DNA of 6,704 nt, taken from positions 1 through 6,704 of the forward strand of contig JAQTNM010000086.1 in the NCBI GenBank assembly GCA_028713875.1, given 5' to 3'. A model generated the notes under the pieces. That model worked only from the letters and a program-made list of their open reading frames with translations. It was not told where the DNA came from and did not search any database. Positions 1 to 6,538 of the stretch are shown in pieces. Made by a program: the position numbers and the translations under genes. Within the stretch, counting starts at the first letter, position 1; each line of letters begins with the position of its first letter. The DNA is from Candidatus Omnitrophota bacterium (GTDB lineage Bacteria; Omnitrophota; Gorgyraeia; Gygaellales; Profunditerraquicolaceae).

Positions 1-3000
1 TGTCGAGCATAGAGCTCATATTATGTCTGGCCTGCCCGAGACTAAGCGAAGGGAATAAGAGGACAAAAAATACCAGTGGCAGGATAGCTTTCTTAAAACT
101 ACTCAACGGGCTGCTGGCGGTTTTGATCTCTCTCGCAGGCGAAGAGGCGCTGATTTCTTCTGCAATGATTGACTGAACCCCAACCTGTTGGCTAACAGAT
201 TTACTGTTGCTGATTTTTCTTTGGAGATAGCTTTTAACAATATTAGTACCCCAGGCAATAAGCAACGGCAGTGTTGCCATAATGCCTATACTAAAAGTAG
301 GCATATCAAAGTCGCCCCACTTCGCTATCGTCACAGTAGATAAAAGCATCAGAGTTTCTGCTACGAGGAAATCCTTAACGGATTGTATATTGAATCCGCC
401 TGATATGATAAAGGTAGAGGGGAAAAGCATGCCCCATAATGATGACATAGTCGCATCTGATAGCCCGTATCCTAAAACCGCCGGAAGGAATCCGCTAATA
501 ACATAATGCAAAGAGCTAATCAGGCCTTGTTTGAAGCCCCATTTTTTGATGTTATTATTTTCTAAAGACTGCTGTGGCTGGACATGTTGTATATCGGTGT
601 TCTGCCGGCCTTTATCCGGTTTAAACATCAGCACAATGGCGCCGAAGATTAAAGGAAAGGGTATGTTTAAAAAACGCAAGAAAAGCGATGGGTGCTGTAA
701 CTCTCCCATGGTAAATGCAGAAGGTGCTAATGCAAAATGATGTAGCGTTGTTATAGTATCGAATCCTCTGACCTGCGTAGCAGGGTCTTTAACAACGCTG
801 GCGCCCAACTGGCTTCCTAAATGCAGTTCGCCTCGATCCATACGTAACGTTGAAGCAGCATTACCCCACCCTGCATTCTCTAAAGAGCGCACAATCTCAT
901 TAGAAAGATTGCTGTTTTTAGATATCTCGACAGAAAACAGGTGCCTGAACGTAGCTGGTTCCGGTTTGCGGTTTTTTATTTTTATATTCGCCTTTTGAAG
1001 GATTCTTTCTATCTCTTCGATGTTTGCGTAAGACGGGATCTCTAGAATGTCTTGGATTTGGTCTCGCCCTTCATAAGGCAATTGTTGGAAGGTGGCGGGG
1101 TCGTAAGTCTCGGTTCTCCTGCCACAGGTATAGCGAATAAATAAGTCTTTTTTTGTTATCTCCCCAGCCGCTGCCCATTGATTAAGGGTCTCTTCCGTAA
1201 CTACTTTATCTGTTGCAATCCACGCATTCCAACTGCCGTGACCCTGTACAATAACAGCATTAACTGAAGGATCAGCTAACGCTTTTTTCAGGTCGCTTTC
1301 TTTTGCTTTATCAATGATTTGGACTTCATCGTATCCTTTGCTGCGGAAATAAGGCGTGCCGTAAATTGGAAATCCTATCAGGCCTGTAAATCTAACAATC
1401 GGATCGGCGGCGCTGATTAAAACCACTAATTTCTTTTTTTGTCCTTTCTCCTTGGAGACATTTTGCATACCTGCGCCTGTCTCGACCTCTCTTTCTATTG
1501 CCCCGCCCACTGCGAAAGCTGCGCCAACCATGAGCACGGTCTTTAAAAAATTCCTGCGGGTTATGCCTGTTTTCTTGTATCCTTCAACGCTTTTTTGCTC
1601 ATTACCCACCGACGAAGAGGCGACATTTTGAGCCGATTTCGGCTTCATCTTAAGGATCTTGCCCTGAAGAACGTCAAACCACGAGGTCTCACCTGCTTTT
1701 TCAGGAGGCATGGGTATATTTTTTGCTTCCCATTTGCCCTGTTCCTTCCAATCCTCGCTATAATATACAAAATAAGGCATGGCTATGGATTCGCCGGAAA
1801 CTATCACCCCGACTGGCCCTGGATAAATCTTTCCTTTTTCAATCTTTGCGCCGCTAATATCAACGGCTGGCCCCACCAAAGCATATCCGTTCAATCTTCG
1901 CTGGGGAGCCCAGACATTGACAGTTCCGTCACCATTAACCCGCAGAACATAAAAGGCGTGCGGATGGATTCCCCCGAATTGGATAATCGTTCCCGGCGGG
2001 CAATCTTTGGGGTCGGTCAAATTCACCCTATCTACTTCTTCAATGCTCATTTCTTTTCTTAATAATTCAACTCCGATCTTCGTCATCGGTAAAAGCGGCG
2101 CCCTCTCAAAGCTTCTGCTCCATTGCCAGACTAAATTCTTATCGTGTTTGGGATACATTGACTTAATAAACAAGGCTCTGGTAGCAGATACTTCTTTGTC
2201 CTGGGCCGGTATCGCCTGAGACTTGACCAATTCCGCAACCTTACCCCGCAGTCCTTCCAAAGGAGTGCCCATGCCATCAGTTATAGAATCAAGTGAATTT
2301 TTGCCTTCCAGCACTTCATTTATAGTTCTTATATAATATGCTGGTCTCTTGCCTTCCACAGCGCCCACTTCTCCAATAAATCTGTATAAAGCATCAAATG
2401 TTTTGATATTTTTTAAGTTATTCACTGGACTGCTGGAGGTAATTTTTTCCTGTCCCTGCGGTGTTTTGTCCTCCAACGGCGCAGAAATGGAAATTTTATC
2501 TTGCGTCTTTTGATAAACAGGGACACTGGTTGTTGTTGGCTCTTCAAATTTAGACACGCTGGCAACTGTCTTTCCTTCACTATATTCAGCGGTAATAATG
2601 TATGTATTATTTGCCTGCGGAATCAGCTCTTTATTTGGGTTGCCTCTAACCAGCGTAAATTCGCCGATTTGGATTTTGCCGGTTGCGTTTGTGTCATAAA
2701 CAGGGACGGCTGTGGCAATAGTTATGCCTCCACTCATATAAGTTCTTATGCTCTGGCCAAGAGGCGTATGCACTGGTTCTTTTAAGTTGTATTCGCCATT
2801 CTTAAATGACTTTTGATAATCGTTGAAGTAGGTAGCTTTAGACCAGGGCTCTTTAGAGGTAAGGCCATTGAGGTCTCTTGTGTCAAGAAGGCGGCTGTAT
2901 TGGTTGTCTTGAGCGCGGAAGCGCTGTTTAAACCACTGGGCAAGGATTAAAGAACAGTAAACCTGTCTTAAAGAAGCGTATCTTTTAGCGGTGTTAATCT

Positions 3001-3745
3001 CCTTGGTGAGCTTGGGGATAATCAATTCGCGGATAAGCTGCGAGGCGTATTCGTTTAAGACTTTTAACCTGGGGTCATCAAACTTATAGACAGCCGAATC
3101 TTTCAGATAATCCTGCTCCAACATAACTTTAAGATTGGCCTTGTAGATATAGGCGTTGGTGGGAGTTTCCCGGATAATGATCTCACCCGGCACAATCCAG
3201 GGCCTGGTTAAAGTAGGAATGGTTACGTTGTCATAGCCTAACAGCTCTTCGGCTTTCTTGTAGAGCTTATTCCAGTACTCCTTGCCTTCCTTAGTTTCCG
3301 GCGAGGTCATCCGGGCAGTATCTTTTTTTAACTGCAGGTCTGCCTCAAGGAGTATCCTGCCGACATCAGTCTGGGCCAAAAATGGATCGATTACATTATC
3401 CGGGGAATCGGGCCGCAGGTTAACCCAGAAGCTGTCATTGGGAAGCGCCAAGCCTACAAAGAAATATTCCATCAGCTTCCTAGTAGAATCCTGGACCAGT
3501 CCGGCTTTTATGTCTTTTAAATCGCCTTTATCTAACAGGAGCTTGAAGTTATTCTTCTGGCTGTCATAATCAAGATAGCGTAGATGTAAAGGCCGGAATT
3601 TATCCTGGGTGAGAGAATTGCGTAGGGAAAGCAGGTGGCTGGAAATATCAAGCTGGCCGACTACCTGTGCAAAGCCGGATTGCTCAAAGACCAGGCTAAA
3701 GCATAAAACCAGCGCAATTAGTTTAAAAAATCTGCTTTTTATCAT
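1..3745 (-). CDS. Very large multidomain secreted/membrane protein with candidate caspase-like domain (3' end off window)
   Basis: I translated this frame by hand: it is open from the ATG at 3745-3743 to base 1, at least 1248 residues, and runs off the window. The codon just before the ATG is TAA, so the frame opens there. The start gives a good signal peptide but has no clear Shine-Dalgarno. Modules in order: Sec signal 1-26; a secreted module about 27-400 with a Pro/Asp-rich motif near NLRPDSPDNVIDP; a Ser-rich linker at 436-441; an unassigned module about 450-705; an SSS linker at 709-713; a perfect twin-arginine motif at 729-735 with a hydrophobic run to 750; a candidate clan CD peptidase domain about 770-880 (His836, Cys874); hydrophobic segments about 1019-1175; SSP motifs at 1200-1213; and a second signal-like segment at 1217-1239. 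I saw only four Cys in 1248 residues (15, 264, 582, 874). Exact function is unknown; a surface or envelope role is inferred. Similarity of the N-terminal module to Omnitrophota proteins is from memory. Confidence 0.85.
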   Translation of the reverse strand, partial: MIKSRFFKLIALVLCFSLVFEQSGFAQVVGQLDISSHLLSLRNSLTQDKFRPLHLRYLDYDSQKNNFKLLLDKGDLKDIKAGLVQDSTRKLMEYFFVGLALPNDSFWVNLRPDSPDNVIDPFLAQTDVGRILLEADLQLKKDTARMTSPETKEGKEYWNKLYKKAEELLGYDNVTIPTLTRPWIVPGEIIIRETPTNAYIYKANLKVMLEQDYLKDSAVYKFDDPRLKVLNEYASQLIRELIIPKLTKEINTAKRYASLRQVYCSLILAQWFKQRFRAQDNQYSRLLDTRDLNGLTSKEPWSKATYFNDYQKSFKNGEYNLKEPVHTPLGQSIRTYMSGGITIATAVPVYDTNATGKIQIGEFTLVRGNPNKELIPQANNTYIITAEYSEGKTVASVSKFEEPTTTSVPVYQKTQDKISISAPLEDKTPQGQEKITSSSPVNNLKNIKTFDALYRFIGEVGAVEGKRPAYYIRTINEVLEGKNSLDSITDGMGTPLEGLRGKVAELVKSQAIPAQDKEVSATRALFIKSMYPKHDKNLVWQWSRSFERAPLLPMTKIGVELLRKEMSIEEVDRVNLTDPKDCPPGTIIQFGGIHPHAFYVLRVNGDGTVNVWAPQRRLNGYALVGPAVDISGAKIEKGKIYPGPVGVIVSGESIAMPYFVYYSEDWKEQGKWEAKNIPMPPEKAGETSWFDVLQGKILKMKPKSAQNVASSSVGNEQKSVEGYKKTGITRRNFLKTVLMVGAAFAVGGAIEREVETGAGMQNVSKEKGQKKKLVVLISAADPIVRFTGLIGFPIYGTPYFRSKGYDEVQIIDKAKESDLKKALADPSVNAVIVQGHGSWNAWIATDKVVTEETLNQWAAAGEITKKDLFIRYTCGRRTETYDPATFQQLPYEGRDQIQDILEIPSYANIEEIERILQKANIKIKNRKPEPATFRHLFSVEISKNSNLSNEIVRSLENAGWGNAASTLRMDRGELHLGSQLGASVVKDPATQVRGFDTITTLHHFALAPSAFTMGELQHPSLFLRFLNIPFPLIFGAIVLMFKPDKGRQNTDIQHVQPQQSLENNNIKKWGFKQGLISSLHYVISGFLPAVLGYGLSDATMSSLWGMLFPSTFIISGGFNIQSVKDFLVAETLMLLSTVTIAKWGDFDMPTFSIGIMATLPLLIAWGTNIVKSYLQRKISNSKSVSQQVGVQSIIAEEISASSPAREIKTASSPLSSFKKAILPLVFFVLLFPSLSLGQARHNMSSMLD
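29..97 (-). other. Second internal signal-peptide-like segment
   Basis: Residues 1217-1239 consist of two Lys, a long hydrophobic core (LPLVFFVLLFPSLSL) and GQA before Arg1240. This matches a Sec signal peptide with an A-type cleavage site, and it directly follows an SSPLSS linker at 1211-1216. It could equally be the last helix of the membrane region. The frame continues past it to the window edge. Confidence 0.45.
221..691 (-). other. Hydrophobic multi-helix region of the giant protein
   Basis: Residues about 1019-1175 contain several hydrophobic stretches likely to be membrane helices: around 1021-1042 (ending GAIVLMFKP), 1075-1096, 1104-1119, 1127-1142 and 1152-1171 (including MATLPLLIAW). 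A polar linker at about 1043-1070 separates the first from the rest. After 1172 the sequence becomes basic, then Ser/Gln-rich. The helix count is by eye. I recognise no transporter or enzyme family here; membrane anchoring of the neighbouring domains is the simplest role. Confidence 0.5.
1106..1438 (-). other. Candidate caspase/gingipain-fold (clan CD) peptidase domain
   Basis: Residues about 770-880 start with a basic-then-hydrophobic strand (KKKLVVLIS) and contain a second hydrophobic strand ending in a Gly-His-Gly (NAVIVQGHGSWNAW, His836). They end with a strand running into Cys (KKDLFIRYTCGRR, Cys874). The order His then Cys, each at the end of a hydrophobic strand and 38 residues apart, is the layout of clan CD peptidases (caspase, gingipain C25, clostripain C11, CHAT). 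The HGSxxAW run resembles what I recall of gingipains. No substrate can be named. It could also be an inactive homologue or a chance match, so structure prediction is the decisive test. Confidence 0.5.
1496..1561 (-). other. Internal twin-arginine (Tat) signal-like segment
   Basis: Residues 729-735 read TRRNFLK, an exact match to the Tat consensus (S/T)-R-R-x-F-L-K. A moderately hydrophobic, Gly/Ala-rich stretch (TVLMVGAAFAVGGAI, 736-750) follows, typical of a Tat h-region, and then a charged ERE. Such a sequence is normally N-terminal, yet here it lies about 730 residues into an open frame. Met700 is the nearest upstream in-frame ATG and could in principle be an internal start, but no well-placed Shine-Dalgarno precedes it. 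Alternatively the segment may act as a plain membrane anchor or be a relic of gene fusion. Confidence 0.6.
3668..3745 (-). other. Sec signal peptide of the giant protein
   Basis: Residues 1-26 have a basic N-region (K3, R5, K8), a hydrophobic core (LIALVLCFSLVF) and a likely signal peptidase I site after GFA, before Gln27. Cys15 sits inside the hydrophobic core and is preceded by Leu, so it is not a lipobox. The protein is therefore expected to leave the cytoplasm by Sec, at least in its N-terminal part. Confidence 0.75.
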
Positions 3746-3802
3746 TTAGTGCACGCAGTGTAGGATCTTATTGGGTTTGATGATGTTTGGTTTATCAGCC
3801 GT

Positions 3803-3816
3803 TTATTATGTAATAA
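3803..3816. repeat. AT-rich 14-bp palindrome upstream of the giant gene
   Basis: TTATTA and TAATAA arms flank a 2-base centre as a perfect inverted repeat. It lies a few bases downstream of the possible -10 box, near where transcription would begin, so it could be an operator. Short AT-rich palindromes also occur by chance in AT-rich gaps. Confidence 0.4.
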
Positions 3817-3822
3817 GTATGG

Positions 3823-3828
3823 ATTATA
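3823..3828 (-). promoter_or_regulatory. Possible -10 box for the giant gene
   Basis: On the minus strand this reads TATAAT, an exact -10 match, in an AT-rich stretch 78 bases upstream of the giant gene's ATG and inside the 140-bp gap after rsmI. At the 17-bp position the -35 would be AATGGC, which is poor. A second option is TTGTAA as -35 with CATACT as -10. The gap is the natural place for a promoter, but neither choice is firm. Confidence 0.35.
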
Positions 3829-3863
3829 TATAGGTAAGTTACAAGGCCATTCCGGGGGTTTGC

Positions 3864-3883
3864 AGAAAGCGCTTTCTAGAAAG
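3864..3883. repeat. Two overlapping palindromes just after rsmI
   Basis: On the plus strand AGAAAGCGCTTTCT (3864-3877) is a perfect palindrome, and CTTTCTAGAAAG (3872-3883) is a second one sharing its right arm. Together they give three alternating copies of the same 6-base word next to the rsmI stop codon. As RNA only a weak 5-bp stem with a 4-base loop forms and no U-run follows, so I do not call a terminator. Confidence 0.45.
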
Positions 3884-3885
3884 GA

Positions 3886-4539
3886 TTATACGATTACCAC
3901 GAACTCGCCGCGGGGTTTTTGCAGTTTGAGGGACTCTAAAATCTCTTTGGCGCTGCCTCTTTTTACCTCTTCAAATTTCTTAGTCAGTTCCCTGGTTACG
4001 GCTATTTCTTTACCTCCAAAAATATTCTCTATATCCTCTAATGTATCTAAAATACGATGGCAGGATTCATAAAATACAATGGTCTCTTTAAATTTGGCGA
4101 GTTCCTTGAGCTTATTCCTGCGGCTGCCGGCTTTATTCGGCATAAAACCCGCAAAAATAAAGCTGTGCGCGGGCTTACCTGATAATACCAGGGCATTCAC
4201 GAATGCGGTTGGCCCCGGTATAACCGTTATGCCGATGTCATTCTTAATCGCTAAATTAATTATCTGGTATCCGGGGTCAAGTATCCCTGGCATACCTGCG
4301 TCAGAAACCAAAGCTACGGACTTACCTTCCTTAAGCAGCCCAAGCAAATATTGGCTTTTGACCACCTGATTGTGCTGAAAAAAGCTTGTGGTGGGAGTGG
4401 TTATATTGTATTCGTTGAGCAGTATTTTAGTATGCCGCGTATCCTCGCAGGCGATCAGGTCCGCAGATTTCAAGACCTCAATGGCGCGCAGGGTAATATC
4501 TTTTAAATTGCCTATGGGGGTAGCAACGATATAAAGCAT
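3886..4539 (-). CDS. rsmI: 16S rRNA (cytidine1402-2'-O)-methyltransferase RsmI, short form
   Basis: RsmI uses S-adenosylmethionine to 2'-O-methylate C1402 of 16S rRNA in the decoding centre; it acts in the cytoplasm. Family signatures are present along the tetrapyrrole-methylase fold: VATPIGNLKDIT at 5-16, ACEDTRHT at 30-37, VSDAGMPGILDPG at 78-90 (the usual form has T-P-x-I-S-D), VIPGPTAF at 106-113 and FYESCHRI at 156-163. It ends in GEFVVIV at 217, whereas E. coli RsmI is about 286 residues, so the C-terminal extension is absent. Only non-coding sequence lies downstream, so a frameshift is unlikely. The ATG directly follows the glmS stop (TAAATG), implying translational coupling with glmS. 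Confidence in the family is high. Confidence 0.95.
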   Translation of the reverse strand: MLYIVATPIGNLKDITLRAIEVLKSADLIACEDTRHTKILLNEYNITTPTTSFFQHNQVVKSQYLLGLLKEGKSVALVSDAGMPGILDPGYQIINLAIKNDIGITVIPGPTAFVNALVLSGKPAHSFIFAGFMPNKAGSRRNKLKELAKFKETIVFYESCHRILDTLEDIENIFGGKEIAVTRELTKKFEEVKRGSAKEILESLKLQKPRGEFVVIV

Positions 4540-6378
4540 TTATTCCACTGTTACGGATTTGGCAAGGTTCCTGGGCTGGTCAACATCGCATCCGCGCTTG
4601 ATCGCGATATGATAAGCTAATAGCTGCAGGGGCAAGGCTACTATGAGAGGAGAAAAGAATTCGTCTATCCTGGGGATATAAATAACCTCGCGGGTTAACT
4701 CTTTCATTTTATCGTCGCCTTCGGTGGCAATAGCGATGATCCTGCCGCGGCGGCTCTTTATCTCCTGGATATTTGAAGCCATTTTCTCATATACTTTTGA
4801 TTCCGGGGCCATGCAGACCACCGCCCGGTATTCATCAATAAGCGCGATTGGGCCGTGTTTCATTTCCCCTGCTGCGTATCCCTCGGCCGGGATATAGGAA
4901 ATTTCTTTCAGTTTCAATGCGCCTTCAAGCGCCGAAGGATAGTTGATATTCCTGCCCAGGAATAGAAATGAACCGAGGTGCGAATGCCGGTAAGCCGAAT
5001 ATTTAATCAGGTGCTGGTCTTTTAAAACTTTTTCCTGCAGCTTGGGAACGGTCTTTAAAATTGCCAGCGATGCGGATACCCTGCCCCGGCTTAAGGTCTT
5101 TTTTAAACCAGCCAGATATAACGCAAATAAATAAAAGGTGGCCAGTTGCGCGGTATAAGCCTTCGTTGAAGCTACGCCTATTTCCGGGCCGGCATGAGTG
5201 TAAATTACGCCGTCAGATTCCCGCACCAGGCTTGAGCCCAGAACATTACAGATGGCTAATATCCTGGCCCCCTTTTTCTTGGCTTCCCGCACTGCAGCCA
5301 GGGTATCTGCGGTCTCCCCGGACTGACTGACGGCAATGGCCAGCGTGCGCTCTGCGATCAAAGGGCCGCGGTAACGGAATTCACTGGAAAGGTCTGTATT
5401 TACCGGGGTCCTGCAGAGTTCTTCTATTATATATTTCCCGCACATGCCGGCATGATAAGCTGTGCCGCAGGCAATGATAATGATATTGTTGATGGAACCA
5501 AGCACGGCGTCCGAAATCTTTAATTGCTCAAAGGATACCCCGGAATTATCTCTGGCTATCCTGCGATTAAACATATGCGTCAGGACCTGCGGCTGCTCGT
5601 TAATCTCTTTTAACATAAAATGCGGCCAGCCCTGCTTCTGGGCCTGGGAAACATCCCAGTTTATACGCACGGGCTTGCGGTTAATTGCGGCACCGGCTAA
5701 ATCAGTTATCTTAACGGAATCCTCGGTTAACACTGCCATTTCTTTATCTTCCATAAATAAGACCTCTTTGGTCACATCTAAAAGTGCAGGCACATCCGAT
5801 GCCAGGAAATTTTCGCCTTTCCCCAGACCTATCACCAGAGGGCTGCCTAATTTTGCCGCGATGATTTTATCCGGTTCCCTGCTGGACATCACGCCGACGG
5901 CAAAAGAACCCTGCGCCAAAGACAGGGCCTTGCGCACTGCTTCTTCTAAAGGCAGGCGGTGATAAAATTTTTCAATCAGGTGCACCAGCACTTCAGTATC
6001 GGTTTGACTGGCGAACCTGTGGCCCTCTTTGATTAATTGGCTTTTTAGCTTGGCGTAATTTTCAATGATGCCGTTATGGACTATGGCGATCTCACCCCTA
6101 CAGTCAAGGTGAGGGTGCGCATTAACCTGGTTGGGTTTGCCGTGGGTAGCCCAACGGCAGTGCGATATGCCGCGGCTGCCGATAAGGGGCTTTTTTTTAA
6201 GCAGGCTCTCTAACCCCTTGATTTTACCGGGAAGCTTACGCACAGACAGGGCTTTTTTGCTCTCTAAAAAAACGCATATACCGCTGGAATCATAGCCGCG
6301 GTACTCCAGGCGCTTTAAACCGTTGAGCAAAATGGCCTGGGCATCTTTCTTGCCGATATAACCGACTATGCCGCACAT
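4540..6378 (-). CDS. glmS: Glutamine-fructose-6-phosphate aminotransferase (isomerizing), GlmS
   Basis: GlmS converts fructose-6-phosphate and glutamine to glucosamine-6-phosphate and glutamate, the first step toward UDP-GlcNAc for peptidoglycan and other envelope glycans. It is a cytoplasmic enzyme. The 612 residues match the family length (E. coli 609). The N-terminal class II glutaminase domain carries nucleophile Cys2 (MCGIVGYIG), RWATHG at 75-80, HNG at 101-103 and the TDTE motif at 126-129. The first SIS domain has ACGTAYHA at 303-310, SQSGET at 351-356 and the VASTKAYTAQ run at 402-411. The second SIS domain has Glu485, Lys489, Glu492 and His508, and the C-terminus has Lys607 in LAKSVTVE; these align with E. 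coli active-site residues at a constant offset of four. All key residues are present, so it should be active. A GGTGAG ribosome site supports the chosen ATG. It follows tRNA-Glu and abuts rsmI. Confidence 0.98.
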   Translation of the reverse strand: MCGIVGYIGKKDAQAILLNGLKRLEYRGYDSSGICVFLESKKALSVRKLPGKIKGLESLLKKKPLIGSRGISHCRWATHGKPNQVNAHPHLDCRGEIAIVHNGIIENYAKLKSQLIKEGHRFASQTDTEVLVHLIEKFYHRLPLEEAVRKALSLAQGSFAVGVMSSREPDKIIAAKLGSPLVIGLGKGENFLASDVPALLDVTKEVLFMEDKEMAVLTEDSVKITDLAGAAINRKPVRINWDVSQAQKQGWPHFMLKEINEQPQVLTHMFNRRIARDNSGVSFEQLKISDAVLGSINNIIIIACGTAYHAGMCGKYIIEELCRTPVNTDLSSEFRYRGPLIAERTLAIAVSQSGETADTLAAVREAKKKGARILAICNVLGSSLVRESDGVIYTHAGPEIGVASTKAYTAQLATFYLFALYLAGLKKTLSRGRVSASLAILKTVPKLQEKVLKDQHLIKYSAYRHSHLGSFLFLGRNINYPSALEGALKLKEISYIPAEGYAAGEMKHGPIALIDEYRAVVCMAPESKVYEKMASNIQEIKSRRGRIIAIATEGDDKMKELTREVIYIPRIDEFFSPLIVALPLQLLAYHIAIKRGCDVDQPRNLAKSVTVE

Positions 6379-6385
6379 GTTTTAG

Positions 6386-6391
6386 CTCACC
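6386..6391 (-). promoter_or_regulatory. glmS ribosome binding site; rest of the 79-base leader is plain
   Basis: GGTGAG lies 7 bases before the glmS ATG, a good Shine-Dalgarno match and spacing. It supports the ATG at 6378, which places Cys2 as the exposed nucleophile. The remainder of the 79-base gap up to the tRNA (6392-6457) shows no strong hairpin, no clear promoter and nothing resembling the glmS ribozyme, which in any case needs a longer leader. Confidence 0.6.
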
Positions 6392-6457
6392 ACTTATGGC
6401 TTACCGCGCATCCTAACGATAAACGATACGCGAGAAGCGCCATGCGAAAAATAGAAA

Positions 6458-6532
6458 CGTCCCCAACCGGATTTGAACCGGTGTCGAGAGCTTGAAAAGC
6501 TCTTGTCCTGGACCAGGCTAGACGATGGGGAC
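6458..6532 (-). tRNA. tRNA-Glu (anticodon UUC)
   Basis: The 75-nt sequence folds into a complete cloverleaf: acceptor GTCCCCA/TGGGGAC with discriminator G, D stem GTCT/GGAC (one G-U) with an 11-base loop, anticodon stem AGAGC/GCTCT with loop TTTTCAA, a 4-base variable loop, and T stem ACCGG/CCGGT with loop TTCAAAT. The anticodon UUC is at 6494-6496 and reads GAA/GAG. The 5' half closely resembles E. coli tRNA-Glu (GTCCCC, TCGTCTAG, CAGGAC). CCA is not encoded and must be added enzymatically. Only six bases separate it from the gyrA stop codon, so it is probably cut out of a longer gyrA-tRNA-glmS transcript. Confidence 0.97.
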
Positions 6533-6538
6533 ATAAAT

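Noticed and set aside
1595..2062. 155-codon plus-strand open frame
   Set aside because: It lies antisense inside the continuous giant gene; its translation is Cys/His/Phe-rich with no recognisable motif or ribosome site.
3692..3745. Lipoprotein signal (Cys15)
   Set aside because: The residues before Cys15 are Leu-Val-Leu; a lipobox needs Gly, Ala or Ser just before the Cys. A clear signal peptidase I site lies at 26/27 instead.
1..3745. Split of the giant frame into separate genes
   Set aside because: I read codons across all suspected joins (near 2440, 1620, 1500, 1120, 700 and 150) and found no in-frame stop, so it is annotated as one gene despite the internal signals.
3864..3883. Possible rsmI terminator
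   Set aside because: The perfect palindrome leaves only a weak 5-bp stem with a tight loop in RNA, and no run of U follows on the minus strand.
5462..5962. 166-codon plus-strand open frame (and others antisense to glmS and rsmI)
   Set aside because: They sit opposite glmS and rsmI, whose minus-strand products match known families end to end.
6387..6443. 18-codon minus-strand ORF (MALLAYRLSLG...) in the glmS leader, ending at the glmS ribosome site
   Set aside because: A leader peptide was considered, but there is no Shine-Dalgarno before it and an ORF this short is expected by chance.
6379..6457. glmS ribozyme/riboswitch
   Set aside because: The leader is only 79 bases and shows none of the ribozyme's long paired elements.
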